DNA of 64,000 nt from Paenibacillus taichungensis (GCF_013359905.1 NZ_JABMCC010000115.1:62001-126000), one strand, 5' to 3'. Shown: positions 42,542-52,195, counted from the first letter of the stretch. The notes: generated by a model not told the origin, from the sequence alone. Numbers and translations: made by a program.

Positions 42542-44468
42542 TAATGTTGTTCGGAACAAACGAATTTATTTGGCCCATTTTCTAAGCAGTACGTTTTCCG
42601 TCATGATCTTTTTTACGTATGCACTTCTTTTGTTTCACCCGGATCTGAAGGATGGACTGAAGGGTTCAAGTGGGACAGTGACCATGCTTGCGAATCAGGG
42701 GTTTCTAATTGCTGAGATCATTATTTTCATCTTTTCGTTTCTGTTTCTGCTCTATTCCGTAGGTTCATTTCTAAAGACGCGTAAAAAAGAATTCGGCATA
42801 TTTCAAATCATTGGCATGACACGTAAACAGATGAACCGACTGTTATTCATGGAAAACTTGTGCATTGGACTTGCCGCCATTGTGGCAGGCGTTGGATTAG
42901 GAATGATCTTTGCCAAGCTGATCCTGTTGATCTGCGGTTCGATGCTGGCGGTGGAAGAAAGTCTCCGATTCTATTTTCCATTAAAAGCAATCGCACTTAC
43001 TGTCGGAGCATTTCTGCTGCTGTTTGTTGTGATTGCGCTGAGCTCATCGCTACTGATGCGAAAAGGGTCATTGATTGACCTTGTAAAATCAGAGGAAAAA
43101 CCAAAACCCGAGCCAAAGGCTTCTCGTCTTTTAGCACTTCTCTCCGTCATACTCATTGGGGGTGGATATGCGGGTGTATTTGCCTTTGTATGGATCACAT
43201 ACTCTTTCCCTTTGCTGCTTGGTAGTGTTGTTTTGGTTATTGCAGGCACGTATTTGTTATTCACCCAACTTAGTGTGTATGCCATTCGGGCGCTCAAAGG
43301 CAATAAGCGTTTGTTTTTCCGCAAAACGAATTTGCTGTTTCTGTCCGAACTTACCTATCGAATGAAAGATAATGCGATCATGTTTTTTATGGTAAGTGTG
43401 ATTTCGGCTTCCGCCTTTACAGGCATCGGTACGATGCTGGCGATCGCTGATCCGGGATTGTCATCGATGTCAAATCCATATGCGTTTACCTACCAAAATT
43501 CATGGGATACACCTAGCGCAGAACGGCACATTAGGAAGATTGAAGAGACACTGATCGATAATGAGGTTCCGTACCAGAAAGGAAGTTATATTCCGCTGTT
43601 TGATGACGAAGGGGACTATATCATCAAACTAAGTGAATATAATCATCTTGCCAAGGCGCTCGGTTACCAAGAGCGAACTCTCGAGAATGTTAACGATTCC
43701 TTTATGACTCCGGGCAATCTTACGAGTCGCAAGACATTACGAGCAGAAGTTGGGCAGGGTTCAACTCAGAAAAATATCAGTATGTGGGAAGTTCAGGAAA
43801 AGGTCAGATTAACAACACCTGCAACCGATATCGTCATCCCTGTTGAATTCAAAAGGGAAGTATATGTGGTATCCAATGAGCTGTACGACAAGATGAATAA
43901 GGAATTTAATATTCAAATCGAGGCTGATGAAAATTATTATCCCGATAAAAAAACTCAATTTGTTGTGACAGATTGGATGGGAACGCGGAAGTTTGCTCCT
44001 GATCTGGTCGAATCCATTCAAAATGACTCAGATGGTCAGGGGTACTTCGAGATCAGCGCTCTCGTGCTGGATTGGCTTAATTCCAAACAAACTAATGGTA
44101 TTATCCTTATTCTGAGCGGATTGATTGGCATTGTCTTTTTCACCTTTGCTGCAAGCTTTACCTACTTCCGGTTATATGCAGATCTGGAACGGGATGAAGA
44201 ACAGTACCGCATGATTGGTAAGATGGGACTGAGTCGCCCGGAGCTTCGCAACATCGTAACCAGACAGCTGGTGTTAATGTTTTTCCTGCCAATAGTGTTG
44301 GCCATTATCCACAGTTCCGTTGCATTTGTTGCATTACAGCAGTTGGTTGATTTCTCTGTTATGGGTTATACTTTGCGCATTTTCCTCGTATTTGCATCTA
44401 TGCAGATTCTATTTTTCCTGCTGGTACGCTGGCGTTATCTGCGTCATATGTATGCCAAATTGATCTAA
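42516..44468 (+). CDS. BceB-like FtsX-family permease
   Basis: The 650-aa permease has the ten-segment BceB layout: four N-terminal membrane segments with the FtsX signature (SFLKTRKKEFGIFQIIGMTRKQMNRL), two more pairs, and one large extracellular domain of about 200 residues (roughly 315-520). Two to three C-terminal segments follow the cytoplasmic LERDEEQYRMIGKMGLS. The big extracellular loop is the drug-recognition element of this family. Peptide specificity cannot be predicted. GGGAGG is upstream inside bceA. Confidence 0.9.
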   Translation: MNFRQFAINNVVRNKRIYLAHFLSSTFSVMIFFTYALLLFHPDLKDGLKGSSGTVTMLANQGFLIAEIIIFIFSFLFLLYSVGSFLKTRKKEFGIFQIIGMTRKQMNRLLFMENLCIGLAAIVAGVGLGMIFAKLILLICGSMLAVEESLRFYFPLKAIALTVGAFLLLFVVIALSSSLLMRKGSLIDLVKSEEKPKPEPKASRLLALLSVILIGGGYAGVFAFVWITYSFPLLLGSVVLVIAGTYLLFTQLSVYAIRALKGNKRLFFRKTNLLFLSELTYRMKDNAIMFFMVSVISASAFTGIGTMLAIADPGLSSMSNPYAFTYQNSWDTPSAERHIRKIEETLIDNEVPYQKGSYIPLFDDEGDYIIKLSEYNHLAKALGYQERTLENVNDSFMTPGNLTSRKTLRAEVGQGSTQKNISMWEVQEKVRLTTPATDIVIPVEFKREVYVVSNELYDKMNKEFNIQIEADENYYPDKKTQFVVTDWMGTRKFAPDLVESIQNDSDGQGYFEISALVLDWLNSKQTNGIILILSGLIGIVFFTFAASFTYFRLYADLERDEEQYRMIGKMGLSRPELRNIVTRQLVLMFFLPIVLAIIHSSVAFVALQQLVDFSVMGYTLRIFLVFASMQILFFLLVRWRYLRHMYAKLI

Positions 44469-44482
44469 TATTAATCGAATAG

Positions 44483-44525
44483 AACAGACACCAGACCTTA
44501 GGTTCGGTGTCTGTTGACTTTTTCC
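44483..44525 (+). terminator. Terminator after the BceAB-like operon
   Basis: Perfect 10-bp stem AACAGACACC / GGTGTCTGTT, then GACTTTTTCC. Confidence 0.8.
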
Positions 44526-44550
44526 TCCAAAGCAAAGTACTATTTCAATA

Positions 44551-44565
44551 GATACAATATGTATC
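44551..44565 (+). promoter_or_regulatory. GATACA-N3-TGTATC palindrome before the hydroxylase gene
   Basis: GATACAATATGTATC is a perfect dyad; the embedded TACAAT (44553-44558) could be the -10 box. Identical arms occur at 32911-32925. It lies 88 nt before the hydroxylase start. Confidence 0.5.
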
Positions 44566-44652
44566 GTTTTGGTATAACTTAAGTTTCGAAATGATTAAAA
44601 ACAATATCAACATTGAGTTTCCTAGCCTTTCTAACCGAGAAGGAGGATTACA

Positions 44653-46092
44653 TTGAGCATAACGATGTCCCGTGGACAAGCTTATCTGCAACGCTTGAAC
44701 GATGAACGGAATGTATGGCTGGATGGAGAGTGTATTCGCGTAACAGAGCATTCTGCCTTCCGGGGAACTTTACAAACGATTGAAAGTCTGTTCAATCTGG
44801 TGGATGGTGCGGACACGAGAGAAACAGTGGCTTATTGGGATGAGCAGACGAATGGATATGTACATCAGGCTTTTCGAGTACCCCGCAATGCTCAGGAGAT
44901 CAGCAGCAGGGCGGCAGCCTTTCGATTGTGGTCTGATCGCACCTACGGGGTAATGAGCCGTCTCTCGGATTATGCCCGATCCCGCCTGACCGGATGGTAT
45001 GCCACACGGGATGCGATGGCTGCATATGACCCGGTATATGGAGGTAAAATCGCTGCCTATTATGATGAGGCAAAACGGAAGGATGCCTTCCTGACCATTG
45101 TCCAGCGTGACCCGCAAATTAATCGTGCTCTGCCCGTAGGGGAAGATGAAGATGCGATGCTTCAAATCATTCGTACCAATACAGAGGGTGTTGTCCTCCG
45201 TGGGGCGAAGATGGTGGCGACCGCTGCTCCATATGCGGACGATATCATTGCATATCCGATTCAGCGCATTCCTGGACATCGCCCGGAACTCGCGCATATG
45301 GTTATTGTGGCAGCAGGAAGTCCAGGATTACATATGGTATGTAGAGAATCTTTTGCAACATTAGATTCAGATACTGCTCATCCGCTCAGTAGTCAGTATG
45401 ATGAGATGGATGCTGTATTATTTTTTGACGATGTATTTGTACCTTGGGAGCGTGTACTGCTTCACAACAATCCGGAAGCGGTATGGCAGATTCGCTGCAA
45501 CGTGGCATCCTCCAGTCTGGCTTACCATCAGAGCATTATTCGGCTGCATTCGAAGCTGGAATTCATTACAGCCATCACGTCTTCCATTGCCAAGGAGATT
45601 GGAGTGGATGCCTTCCTGAATGTACAGGAACAGCTTGGGGAGATGATCAGCCAGATGCATACGATTGAAGGACTCATCATCGCATCCGAGGCACAAGCTG
45701 CGCCGGATGTTCATGGGAACTGGCTACCATCATTCAAATATATTGAAACAGCCCGTAATCTGGGGAACCGTTATTACCCGCGCGCTGTTGAGATTTTGAA
45801 GACTATTGCTGCAGGTGGCCTTATTCAGATCCCTTCCGGGAAGCTGGAGCTCGAAGGAAGTATCAGCCCCATGATGAACAAGTATCTTGGAGGCGTAACG
45901 ATGCAGGCACCAGAGAAGATTCGGTTATTCCAGCTCGCCTGGGAGCTGACAGGAAGTCCGCTGGGAGCCAGACATGATCTGTATGAACGTTTCTATGCCG
46001 GTGACCCGGTACGTAATCGGGCGAGTCAGTATGTGCAATATGATAAGGACCGATTATATGCCCGGGTTGAACCCTGGTTACGTAGCAAGTGA
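44653..46092 (+). CDS. 4-hydroxyphenylacetate 3-hydroxylase family flavoenzyme (HpaB type)
   Basis: The 479-aa protein has the HpaB layout. The N-terminal domain (SRGQAYLQRLNDERNVWLDGECI) is followed by a flavin-binding middle, including GVVLRGAKMVATAAPYADD and VFVPWERVLLHN. The acyl-CoA-dehydrogenase-like helical C-terminus ends with SPLGARHDLYERFYAGDP. These FADH2-dependent monooxygenases ortho-hydroxylate phenols, but the family also includes other hydroxylases, so the substrate is uncertain. No flavin reductase (HpaC) is adjacent, so reduced flavin must come from elsewhere. TTG start with AGGAGG 6 nt upstream. It shares an operator-like palindrome with the gene at 32973. Confidence 0.88.
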   Translation: MSITMSRGQAYLQRLNDERNVWLDGECIRVTEHSAFRGTLQTIESLFNLVDGADTRETVAYWDEQTNGYVHQAFRVPRNAQEISSRAAAFRLWSDRTYGVMSRLSDYARSRLTGWYATRDAMAAYDPVYGGKIAAYYDEAKRKDAFLTIVQRDPQINRALPVGEDEDAMLQIIRTNTEGVVLRGAKMVATAAPYADDIIAYPIQRIPGHRPELAHMVIVAAGSPGLHMVCRESFATLDSDTAHPLSSQYDEMDAVLFFDDVFVPWERVLLHNNPEAVWQIRCNVASSSLAYHQSIIRLHSKLEFITAITSSIAKEIGVDAFLNVQEQLGEMISQMHTIEGLIIASEAQAAPDVHGNWLPSFKYIETARNLGNRYYPRAVEILKTIAAGGLIQIPSGKLELEGSISPMMNKYLGGVTMQAPEKIRLFQLAWELTGSPLGARHDLYERFYAGDPVRNRASQYVQYDKDRLYARVEPWLRSK

Positions 46093-46134
46093 TGAATGGT
46101 ACTGAAACTTTACTTATTTTAGCTTTATATTTGA

Positions 46135-46162
46135 AGCTCTGGCCCTGATGCCCGGGCTTTTT
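46135..46162 (+). terminator. Terminator after the hydroxylase gene
   Basis: AGCTCTGGC pairs with GCCCGGGCT (two wobbles), followed by TTTT. Confidence 0.65.
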
Positions 46163-46313
46163 ATTTAGGTTATCTTTAGAAATGGTTTAGATTGATTTAA
46201 GAGACGTAGTATATAGTAGTAACGTATAGACATATGAGCAATAACAAATGGAATGTACGGATACGAATTTGAATGAAAACTGAATTTATTGAAATAGGAA
46301 TGAGAGGATTCGC

Positions 46314-47021
46314 ATGAGATACACACTATTAATTGCAGATGACGAACCCGAAATTGTGGAACTGCTTCAGCTGTACCTCGAGAAGGACTACAACATTGTG
46401 ACAGCCGTTAATGGAGTAGAGGCGCTAGAGTGTATCCGTTCAACTCAGATTGATCTGGTCATACTGGATATTATGATGCCTGTGATGGATGGACTCCAGT
46501 TGATCAAACAAATCAGGTCCACACATCATATGCCTGTTCTGTTCCTGTCGGCCAAAAGCCAGGACCATGACAAAATCCTTGGACTCGGACTGGGTGCAGA
46601 CGACTACATCTCCAAACCTTTCAATCCTTTGGAAATTGTCGCCAGAGTGGAAGCTTTGCTCAGAAGAGTCAATCAATTTGATGCACCTGACGTGGCTGCT
46701 GCTAAGGAGTTAAATCTTGAGCTGGGTGAGCTCAGGCTTGATCGATCCCAATGTATCCTTTTTCGCTCGGATAAACCTGTGACATTGACCTCAACAGAGT
46801 ACAAAATTGTGGAGCTTCTGCTTGAGCAGCCAGGCCGTGTCTTCACCCGTAAAAAAATATACGAAGCCGTCTGGGGAGATTATTATGCTCACGAGGACAG
46901 CACGATAATGGTACATATCAGTAACATTCGGGAAAAGATCGAGCGCGACTCCAGGCAACCGGAATATTTAAAAACGATAAGGGGACTGGGATACAAAATT
47001 GAAGCGCCCATGGAAAGCTAG
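46314..47021 (+). CDS. OmpR-family response regulator
   Basis: The 235-aa protein has receiver ADDE at 8-11, phospho-acceptor Asp52 (LVILDIMMP), Lys in YISKPF, and a winged helix (LTSTEYKIVELLLEQPGRVFTRKKI, DSTIMVHISNIREKI). It is the first of a two-gene sensor operon; the next ORF overlaps by 23 nt. Domain order and spacing are close to the PhoB/VanR group. Targets unknown. Confidence 0.92.
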   Translation: MRYTLLIADDEPEIVELLQLYLEKDYNIVTAVNGVEALECIRSTQIDLVILDIMMPVMDGLQLIKQIRSTHHMPVLFLSAKSQDHDKILGLGLGADDYISKPFNPLEIVARVEALLRRVNQFDAPDVAAAKELNLELGELRLDRSQCILFRSDKPVTLTSTEYKIVELLLEQPGRVFTRKKIYEAVWGDYYAHEDSTIMVHISNIREKIERDSRQPEYLKTIRGLGYKIEAPMES

Positions 47022-48450
47022 AGAAAAGAGACTATTGCAAACGTCCCTGACACTGGACTTTTTGCTGTTTAACTTCTTTTTGTTGTTACTGGTAGCCATC
47101 GTGTACATTATCATTAATCTGGATGTGGTCGATTTCCGCATTTCGGATCAGGTGGTGGATCCTGATCTGAATGTGGAGGCACATGTGTATGTGACAGAAC
47201 TGGAGAACGAGTGGCTGTCCGGAAGTTCCGATGAGGCCAATAATACCGAGATTCAGCGTCTCAAGGACAGTGGGGGATGGATTGAAGTGCTGGATGCGGA
47301 GCGGAAGGTCATTCGTTATATCGGGGACAAGCAGGATACGTTCACTCAATACAGTGAAGCTGAGCTATATGCAGGACTCGAAAACCGAAATGAGCAGCCT
47401 TACTATTACTCCATTAGTCCGCTTTCAACAGAGGGAGCTGCAAAGTACGTTTTGCTGAAGATTCCTCGTGACTTGGTCAGTGTACGAATTAATGATAATC
47501 AGCTGATTACCAATTTGAAGCATCCGTTATCGTTCTACATTATGATCGGGATCGGATTGGTCTTGCTGCTGATATTTGTATACAGCTACTGGGTCGCCCG
47601 TCGAATCAAAAAGCCGCTGAGTATTCTCTCTCTAGGTCTTACCCAGATGATCCAGGGAAATTATAGTACACGCATGTCCATCTCGGCAGAGAGGGAATTT
47701 GTCCAGATTGGAGAAACCTTCAATTATATGGCGGACGTCATTGAGAATACATCTGCGGAGAAACGTTATGCCGAAGAAAGCAAACAGCGATTAATTGTGG
47801 ATTTGTCGCATGATCTCAAGACCCCGATCACGAGTATTCAAGGATACGCCCAGGCTTTGGTGGAAGGGCGAGGGGAAGATAAGGACAGGCAGCAGCGATA
47901 TCTGGGATATATCTACAACAAGTCCGTTCAGGTCGCGCGTATGATTCAGAACATGCTGGAATTGCTCAAAGTGGATTCACCTGACTTCCGTATGCATATT
48001 CAACAGCGGGAAATCGGCGAATTTGTACGTGAGATTATGGCTGATACGTATGGTGAGATTGAGCAGAATCATTTTGGCCTGCATGTGCTCGTTCCTGATG
48101 AAGAGATCTATGCAAGGTATGATCCGGAGCTGTTGTCCAGAGTGATTCAGAACCTGATTACAAATGCCTTGTCCTACAACCCGCGGGGGACGGAGCTGCG
48201 TGTGGAGTTAATCCCACTGGACAACCATGTGGTTATCGAGGTTGCTGATACCGGTGTGGGTATCCCTCAAGAGTTATGGGCAACCATCTTTGATCCATTT
48301 GTGCGCGGGGATGAGGCTCGTACGGGAACCGGGGGTACAGGGCTTGGACTGGCAATTGCGCGGCGGAACACCGAGAAAATGGGTGGACGATTAACACTTT
48401 CCCGTCGTGGACGGGAGACGACGGTGTTCACTATACAGATTCCGAAATAA
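46999..48450 (+). CDS. Sensor histidine kinase (VanS/PhoR-like)
   Basis: The 483-aa protein has two membrane segments (about residues 15-38 and 175-198) bounding an extracytoplasmic domain of about 135 residues. HAMP (RRIKKPLSILSLGLTQMIQGNYSTRM) and H-box DLSHDLKTPITSIQGYAQ (His271) follow, with N-box NLITNALSYNP and DTGVGIPQELWATIFDPFVRG. TTG start at 46999 lies inside the regulator gene with a weak ribosome site, so translation is probably coupled. The signal is unknown. Confidence 0.9.
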   Translation: MKRPWKAREKRLLQTSLTLDFLLFNFFLLLLVAIVYIIINLDVVDFRISDQVVDPDLNVEAHVYVTELENEWLSGSSDEANNTEIQRLKDSGGWIEVLDAERKVIRYIGDKQDTFTQYSEAELYAGLENRNEQPYYYSISPLSTEGAAKYVLLKIPRDLVSVRINDNQLITNLKHPLSFYIMIGIGLVLLLIFVYSYWVARRIKKPLSILSLGLTQMIQGNYSTRMSISAEREFVQIGETFNYMADVIENTSAEKRYAEESKQRLIVDLSHDLKTPITSIQGYAQALVEGRGEDKDRQQRYLGYIYNKSVQVARMIQNMLELLKVDSPDFRMHIQQREIGEFVREIMADTYGEIEQNHFGLHVLVPDEEIYARYDPELLSRVIQNLITNALSYNPRGTELRVELIPLDNHVVIEVADTGVGIPQELWATIFDPFVRGDEARTGTGGTGLGLAIARRNTEKMGGRLTLSRRGRETTVFTIQIPK

Positions 48451-48550
48451 AGGACCGACATAAAGGGTAAGGTTGATATAAACATTTTGTCATTCTGATC
48501 ACCATTTGCAAAATGCTCATATAGAAAAGGTTAAGTGGAGGGGAAACTTT

Positions 48551-49630
48551 TTGTTCAAAGTAAATTCGTTTGTACGTTTCAGTATTGCACTGGCACTGAT
48601 ACTGATTAATATCTATCTGTTATCACGTGTCAGCTTTATTTTCCAACCGCTTGTTACCATGCTTACGGTAATTACCGTGCCGATGATGCTGTCCGTATTC
48701 TTTTATTATCTGCTGCGGCCGCTCGTCAATTACATGGAAAAAAAGAAGCTGAATCGCACACTTAGCATTTTGCTGATCTATCTGGTGTTTGGTATACTGT
48801 TCGCCCTGTTTATTATAGGACTATGGCCTTCACTACGCGAGCAGTTGATCAACCTGGTAGAAAACGCACCAAATTTAATCAATTCACTGAGTTTGCAGCT
48901 TAAAGAGCTGGAGCAGAACGGTGTCATTACGGCTATGTTCCCGGAAGGATCGACCCCGTTTTCGCAGATCACGGATTACATTAACAAAGGCTTTACCTTT
49001 GTAACAAACTATGTGAGTGGATTCTTCTCACTCATCTCAAGCTTTGCGATTGTTCTGTTCACTTTCCCGATCATATTGTTCTACATGTTGAAGCAGGGCG
49101 AGAAATTTGGTCGTAAGCTGGTGCACATTGCACCAAAACGCTTCCAAAAAGACAGTCGTGACGTGGTACTTGAGATCGATCAGGCGTTAAGCGGCTTTAT
49201 CGTGGGACGAGTTCTCGTGAATCTGGCTTTGGGCGTGCTGATGTATATTGGTTTCCTGATCATTGGTCTCCCGTATGCACTGCTGTTAACCGTAATTGCG
49301 GTCATTATGAACTTTGTTCCGTTTATCGGGGCGATTCTGTCCTCCGTTCCTATTGTCATTATGGGACTGGTGGTATCCCCTTCGGTTGCAATCTGGTCAC
49401 TCATTATTATTCTGGTAGCACAGCAAATTCAGGATAATCTGGTTGCACCGTATGTATTTGGCAAAAAACTCGATATTCATCCGCTTACCACCATTATATT
49501 GGTGCTGGGTGCAGGGGACCTGGGCGGCATAATTGCCATTCTAATTATCATCCCTGTCTACATGATCGTTAAAATTATTTTGGTTCGAATCTATCAGCTA
49601 TTCTTCAAGGACAAATGGCAGAATGCTTAA
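48551..49630 (+). CDS. AI-2E family transporter (PerM/YhhQ-type membrane protein)
   Basis: The 359-aa protein has about eight hydrophobic segments, a basic loop (YMEKKKLNR) and the family C-terminal segment (LPYALLLTVIAVIMNFVPFIGAILSSVP, then QQIQDNLVAPYVFGKKLDIHPLTTIILVL). The family contains exporters of AI-2 and transporters of ions or other solutes, so the name is only a family name. TTG 48551 is preferred because GGAGGGG lies 7 nt upstream. Followed 33 nt later by the Asp23 gene without a terminator, so the two may be cotranscribed. Confidence 0.82.
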   Translation: MFKVNSFVRFSIALALILINIYLLSRVSFIFQPLVTMLTVITVPMMLSVFFYYLLRPLVNYMEKKKLNRTLSILLIYLVFGILFALFIIGLWPSLREQLINLVENAPNLINSLSLQLKELEQNGVITAMFPEGSTPFSQITDYINKGFTFVTNYVSGFFSLISSFAIVLFTFPIILFYMLKQGEKFGRKLVHIAPKRFQKDSRDVVLEIDQALSGFIVGRVLVNLALGVLMYIGFLIIGLPYALLLTVIAVIMNFVPFIGAILSSVPIVIMGLVVSPSVAIWSLIIILVAQQIQDNLVAPYVFGKKLDIHPLTTIILVLGAGDLGGIIAILIIIPVYMIVKIILVRIYQLFFKDKWQNA

Positions 49631-49663
49631 ACATTTATAAATGATATAGAAGGAGTGGAAATC

Positions 49664-50062
49664 ATGTCTGAAATCATCCCACAACCATACACTGAACCTG
49701 AGTATATTGAGCCACAATCTGTTCAAATGGGCGCCATTCATATTTCCAATGATGTAGTATCCAAAATTGTCGGCATGGCCGCTCAAACTACAGAGGGAAT
49801 ATCCTCCATGTCTGTTGGTCTTACCGAAGGAATCGCCAAGAGTATCAGCGGAAAGAGCTTGCAAAAAGGAATTGACGTTGCAATCAAAGATGATCAGGCA
49901 TCTATCCAACTGCGAATCAATGTTCAATTTGGCAGAAAGATGCATGAAGTCTGTCAGGAACTTCAACATAATGTGCAGCAAGCTGTCGAGCAATTAACAG
50001 GCATTATGGTCAATGAAATTAAAGTTCAAGTGGTAGGCGTGACCATGCAGGAGCAGGTTTAA
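49664..50062 (+). CDS. Asp23/Gls24 family envelope stress protein
   Basis: The 132-aa acidic-to-neutral protein has the Asp23 core: GAIHISNDVVSKIVGMAAQTTEGISSM, then GIDVAIKDDQASIQLRINVQFG and QLTGIMVNEIKVQVVGVTM. Asp23 proteins attach beneath the membrane and respond to cell-envelope stress. Start ATG 49664 follows AAGGAG by 8 nt. No membrane anchor protein (AmaF-like) gene is seen next to it. Confidence 0.9.
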   Translation: MSEIIPQPYTEPEYIEPQSVQMGAIHISNDVVSKIVGMAAQTTEGISSMSVGLTEGIAKSISGKSLQKGIDVAIKDDQASIQLRINVQFGRKMHEVCQELQHNVQQAVEQLTGIMVNEIKVQVVGVTMQEQV

Positions 50063-50123
50063 AGCAGAAACGAACGAATGGAATTCAGTCATAAGCAGGT
50101 AGTGATATCCTGTGTAAAAATAC

Positions 50124-50172
50124 AAAAACAGCACTTTCCCATTAGCTGCATAAATGGGAAGGTGCTGTTTTG
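50124..50172. terminator. Bidirectional terminator overlapping the end of the AraC-type gene
   Basis: AACAGCACTTTCCCATT pairs with AATGGGAAGGTGCTGTT. The AraC-type stop codon lies inside the loop/stem, so the hairpin doubles as coding sequence for the last residues. Confidence 0.85.
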
Positions 50173-50987
50173 TGTTTGCGATAATACGTAGGGGCTTCGC
50201 CCATAACTTTTTTGAACATTTTCGAGAAAAGCAGCTGGTCGGCATATCCAACGGAACGGGAGATATCCCCAATGGTCAAAGCCGGGTCCAGCGTCAGCTC
50301 AGCCGCCCTGCGCATGCGGTAATTGACCAAATAAGACTGAATGCTGGTGCCCATCTTGTCTTTGAAGAGAGAGCATAAGTAACTGCGCTGCAAGCCAACA
50401 TGAGACGCAATGGACTGTACGGTTATGGTATTGGCATAATTAATCTCAATGAAATCCATCACCTGAGTGACATAGGTTTCTTTCGTATAGTCCTGGAGTG
50501 GAATAGGTCTGTCCTCACCGGCTCGATCAATCAAAATGGAGAAAAACTGAAAGAGTAATCCCGTCATGCTGATCTCCCACCCCTTATGGGTGTTGCGAGA
50601 GCTAATCATGCGGTGCAGGCAGGAGCGCATCTCGTCATCTTCATTGCCCATCTCAAAGATCGGATGGTGCTCAGACAGGCAAGCCTGCTGCAATAACGAA
50701 GGGCAGGTGCTTCCTTGGAAAGCAACCCAGCTATACTCCCACGGATCATCCTGATCTGCTTCATAATGAACGACAGAATGGGGCACGATGAGGAACCCCT
50801 GTCCTTTGTGCAGCGTAACCTTTTTGCCTCCGACTTCGAAGGTGCCTTTGCCGTCCAAAATATAATGGATTTTGTAATAATCGCGCATGGCCGGGCCGAA
50901 GTGGTGACCGGGTGCGCAAGCTTCTGTGCCGTAATGAAGGAGCTGCAGCTCCTGAAAGTGATTGTTTTTGCACATATACGTAATCAA
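50142..50987 (-). CDS. AraC family transcriptional regulator with cupin domain
   Basis: The 281-aa protein has a cupin sensor (HYILDGKGTFEVGGKKVTLHKGQGFLIVPHSVVHYEAD, residues ~30-75) and two C-terminal helix-turn-helix motifs (NTITVQSIASHVGLQRSYLCSLFKDKMG; TIGDISRSVGYADQLLFSKMFKKVMGEAPTYYR). The type is typical of sugar-utilisation activators in Paenibacillus. TTG start at 50987 with AGGAG 9 nt upstream. Divergent from the aldo/keto reductase, its likely target. Confidence 0.9.
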   Translation of the reverse strand: MITYMCKNNHFQELQLLHYGTEACAPGHHFGPAMRDYYKIHYILDGKGTFEVGGKKVTLHKGQGFLIVPHSVVHYEADQDDPWEYSWVAFQGSTCPSLLQQACLSEHHPIFEMGNEDDEMRSCLHRMISSRNTHKGWEISMTGLLFQFFSILIDRAGEDRPIPLQDYTKETYVTQVMDFIEINYANTITVQSIASHVGLQRSYLCSLFKDKMGTSIQSYLVNYRMRRAAELTLDPALTIGDISRSVGYADQLLFSKMFKKVMGEAPTYYRKHKTAPSHLCS

Positions 50988-51190
50988 GGCTATTCACTCC
51001 TGTTATGAGGTCGTTATACCTTGCATTTTAACATATAAAAGGTGAAAAGGAATCGTTTTATAAATATCATTTGATGAAGATACCAATCATTTTTCCATAT
51101 CGTTGTAGTGAAATGCCATATCGTTTTACATGGAAAGTGTCTAAGATGAAAGGGTATTCAATAACTTTTACAGGAAAAGAGAGATTAACG

Positions 51191-52195
51191 ATGCCTTATA
51201 CTGCGAGTGAACAACGATACAGTGAAATGAAATATGCCCGCTCTGGCAAAACCGGAATCAAACTGCCGCAAATAGCACTAGGCTTATGGCAGAACTTCGG
51301 TGGAAACCGCACCCTGGATATTCAGGAAGAGATGATCCTGCGCGCATTCGATCTGGGGATTAACCATTTCGACTTGGCCAACAACTATGGACCGCCTCCA
51401 GGATCAGCCGAAGAGAATTTTGGTGTCATTCTCAAAAAACATCTGCGTCCTTACCGCGACGAACTGCTCATCTCCACCAAGGCAGGTTATCATATGTGGA
51501 ACGGTCCATACGGCGAATGGGGTTCCCGCAAAAACCTGATTGCCAGTCTGGACCAAAGTCTGAACCGGATGGGACTGGATTACGTAGATATTTTCTATCA
51601 TCACCGTCCAGATCCGGAGACACCGCTCGAAGAAACGATGACTGCGCTGGATCATATCGTTAGACAGGGTAAAGCTCTGTATGTAGGCTTGTCCAACTAT
51701 GATGCTGAACAGACCAAAGAAGCAGTTACTATTTTGCGTCGTCTTGGAACACCTTGTCTGGTTCACCAGCCAAATTATTCGATGCTGAATCGCTGGATTG
51801 AGGATGGATTGCAGGATGTGCTGGATGAGCACGGCGTAGGATCAATTGCATTCTGTCCGCTTGGCCGCGGTCAGTTGACGAATAAGTATGTGGACAAGAT
51901 CAAGGAAGAGCGCGCTAATCCAACAGGCAATCTGAGAAAAGAAGCCTATACGGACGAACGGATCGCCAAGTTCGAAGCACTTCAGGCGGTTGCCGAACGT
52001 AGAGGTCAAACGATCTCCCAGTTGGCGCTGAACTGGATTTTGCGTAGCAACCGAGTTACTTCTGCTCTGATCGGCGCAAGCCGTGTGTCCCAGATCGAAG
52101 AAAACGTAGCCGCACTTCAGGCACCAGACCTGACGACGGAAGAGCTGAGTGAAGTCGAAAGCATCTTGGATGGCATCGGGAACTACGCTTGGTAA
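51191..52195 (+). CDS. Aldo/keto reductase (YghZ / glyceraldehyde-3-phosphate reductase type)
   Basis: The 334-aa NADPH-dependent TIM barrel has the catalytic set: FDLANNYGP (Asp, Tyr), LLISTKAGY (Lys) and DIFYHHRPDP (His). The cofactor site includes GLSNYD and SRVSQIEENVAAL. The PPPGSAEENFG and FYHHRPDPETP stretches resemble the YghZ/KCNAB-like group, which reduces L-glyceraldehyde 3-phosphate and methylglyoxal. Start ATG 51191 has only a weak AGAGAG site. Divergent AraC-type gene nearby. Confidence 0.88.
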   Translation: MPYTASEQRYSEMKYARSGKTGIKLPQIALGLWQNFGGNRTLDIQEEMILRAFDLGINHFDLANNYGPPPGSAEENFGVILKKHLRPYRDELLISTKAGYHMWNGPYGEWGSRKNLIASLDQSLNRMGLDYVDIFYHHRPDPETPLEETMTALDHIVRQGKALYVGLSNYDAEQTKEAVTILRRLGTPCLVHQPNYSMLNRWIEDGLQDVLDEHGVGSIAFCPLGRGQLTNKYVDKIKEERANPTGNLRKEAYTDERIAKFEALQAVAERRGQTISQLALNWILRSNRVTSALIGASRVSQIEENVAALQAPDLTTEELSEVESILDGIGNYAW

